DNA of 64,000 nt from Apium graveolens (taxonomy: Eukaryota > Streptophyta > Magnoliopsida > Apiales > Apiaceae): NCBI RefSeq assembly GCF_009905375.1, contig NC_133647.1, positions 8,817,788-8,881,787 of the forward strand, read 5' to 3'. Below are positions 62,131 to 64,000 of this stretch, one piece after another. The position numbers were made by a program, and so were the translations under genes. Numbering within the stretch: position 1 is the first letter of the stretch; every line of letters begins with the position of its first letter. Below the pieces are notes generated by a model, which had not been told where the DNA came from, searched no databases, and saw only the letters and a list, made by a program, of their open reading frames with translations.

Positions 62131-62990
62131 TTTTTAACTGTAAAATATATAAAAAAAAATTCGCAAGAGTGAGCTAACTAGCTTAGCAAGTCACAATAAT
62201 AATAACTGAGGTTAAACAATGATCAAACGAGATGATTCAAAGGAATCAAGTTTCTTGTTAACTAATCATTAGAATTGGATATTCATTTTAATTTTGTTTT
62301 AAACCAAGGTTAGGCTGCTGATCAGTCACATACTAACCCCGAGCAAGGCACACAGCTTTGCTCTACGAACTGTATCCAAGGCACACATTGGCCTAATTCG
62401 ACCACGAATCTGGTCTGACTATGAATCTGGTCCACATAAAGAAAACTATCCAATTCTAAAGTAGTTCAATATGATAAACAATATAATTCAATAAAACCGG
62501 ATCATAATCAGCAACAATAAAACATTTGTATAAGAGCATGGTGAGAATTCATGGGTACCACAAGGGTATGTCAAAGTATATAAAGGAAATGGTCTCCGGC
62601 CTGTAGGAGAGTCGGGTATTAGATGAACAATATTTTTACAGAGTTTTAGTTCTTTGATGTCTCAAGTATGATTGAGTATAAAAGTTTCTGTATGTTTAAA
62701 CAATTCTGTTCCGGTGTTTGGTATATGATGGGTTTATATTTGTGGAGTAGTATCGTATTTATGTGGTTTAGTATCTGGTAAATCAACGAGAAATGGTTTA
62801 CAAAGAATAAGGCTTACGGCTCAAAGATCAAATGAGGTGGCTCAGGTTCAAGGCTGAAGGATTCAAAGTATTTACAATATAAAACAGAGCTATTTTGAAT
62901 ACTTTACAATATATTACGAGAAAAGTTAGAAATATTTGCATTATATCTCGAAAAAGGTTTAGAAGTACTTGCCTTACAGGGCTTTACAAC
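62131..62990 (-). repeat. Diverged reverse LTR fragment related to elements A and B
   Basis: Shares in order with 10605-11395 of A: TTAACTG, GAGCTAACTAGC, TTAGCAAGTCAC, ACCAAGGTTAGGCTGCTGATCAG, CCGAGCAAGGCAC, AAGGCACACATTGGCCTAA, GTGGAGTAGTATCG and AAGGCTTACGGCTCAAAGATCA. Divergence is clearly greater than between A and B, so this is an older or different subfamily copy. No LTR terminus is visible at 62131, so it is truncated on that side. Confidence 0.75.
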
Positions 62991-64000
62991 TATTACTGAT
63001 CAACTTTAAGCCGACTCTGCCGCTCAGGCTTTAACGTCCAACCACTAGATCACATTGGATTCGACTCAACACTTAAGTCCTTTAATTGGAACTTTACTGA
63101 GCTTTTCGACTGACCATCAAACCCTCTTTTGTCCAATGCCAATTCTCGGGCCTTCCGACTAAAACCTACAGAGTCAAAATACCCTAATTTAGACTTCTGA
63201 TTATGCTTGACATATCCTCACTAACAATCTACCCGTGCAATAACAAAACCCGACTCGTAACATATACAATATTATAATACAGGTGTCAGTTAGGGTTCAC
63301 GTTCTCGAAATTGGTTCAGTGTTTGTTTTTAGAAAATACGTATACTCGGCATTTTACGAAATTAGGGTTACTCAGTTTTGGACAGAACATTTACCACAAC
63401 ATACAATCGAGTTCGTATAAAGTATAAGTATATATATTCACTCGATGTTCCGATAATTACCGGATACGCTCCCGTATTTCCATAGTTGATTTCCCGGAAA
63501 TCAGGCAGCGTCTCCTTAGCTTATCGGGCTACCCGTCGAAATATACTCGACGTCAAATCCCAATCAATCAATCCAAACAATTAATCCAACAACCACCATT
63601 TATAGTTCCAACCACTCAACAACAACCACAATCAATTACGCATCCACAATTTCGATACAATCTTAATAACCATAATCACTTTAACCGTTTCATTACAGTA
63701 TTTACGAAGTAACTTATTCGATCCAAAACAAAAAATATAAAACTAATTTTATTTATTTTAAAATATTAGGACTCAGAATAAACATCACAGTCTACCGTCA
63801 GCTCATCGTAATTCATCGCTGGCGGCGGTAAAATTCGTTGGTACCTGATTAATTCAGGTTTCCAAACGAATTTCACCAATAATTTCCTAACAAAATTTTA
63901 AATAACATAAATATCAATATCCCAAGAAATTTCAGAGAATCATTTGGGTTTACTTCGAATAATTCCAAGAATTTTCAAGCTAATCAGTACAACCATCAAC
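62991..64000. other. Unassigned right edge
   Basis: About 1 kb, A+T-rich, with no supportable gene. It may be the rest of the same LTR-like repeat, since the A/B LTR continues for about 2 kb past the last matching block, but I cannot align it convincingly. Confidence 0.4.

Overview
This 64-kb window is plant nuclear DNA from a repeat-dense region. I found no host gene I could name. About 94% of it (548-60714) is one nest of LTR retrotransposons inserted into each other, and I could unpick it base by base because four of the five elements have perfect 5-bp target-site duplications. The Tekay-like chromovirus, SIRE-like copia and Angela-like copia families, together with the A+T-rich composition, point to a eudicot with a large genome. 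An asterid is my guess, not a demonstrated result.

Layout. Element B is the outer and oldest one. It is a forward Ty3/gypsy chromovirus with 3.45-kb LTRs; removing its insertions leaves about 12.7 kb. Three elements landed in it. (1) Element A (1255-13688, minus) is the same family as B in the opposite orientation. It sits in B's 5' LTR just downstream of the TATA box, with TSD GTATT. (2) Element C (16392-28904, minus) is a SIRE-like Ty1/copia with 0.58-kb LTRs, a single-frame gag-pol and a long extra ORF region after pol. It sits in a TA run near the end of B's 5' LTR, with TSD ATATA. (3) Element D (32444-54906, minus) is an Angela/BARE-like copia with 1.55-kb LTRs. It split B's reverse transcriptase just before the catalytic motif, with TSD GTTTG. 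Element E (32579-46511, plus) then inserted into D's 3' LTR, with TSD AGAAG. E is a gypsy element with 4.18-kb LTRs that are almost identical, and its interior is scrambled and non-coding. The nesting order is therefore E in D in B, with A and C also in B.

The left flank (1-547) and right flank (60715-64000) were contiguous before B inserted. They hold a 122-bp tandem repeat, a recurrent GTCGGCC/hairpin motif, a 33-bp minisatellite, a TATA box followed by a short unidentified ORF, and a diverged reverse LTR of a family related to A/B that runs towards the window edge.

Functional state. No element is autonomous as it stands. B and A are broken by nonsense codons and frameshifts, C mostly by nonsense codons in one open frame, and D by both. 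E has no usable coding capacity but the youngest LTR pair, so it must have moved using proteins supplied by another element. Points of most biological interest are a pre-gag ORF shared by A and B, the post-pol ORF region of C, the trans-mobilised scrambled element E, and the opposed A/B LTRs, which form multi-kilobase inverted repeats.
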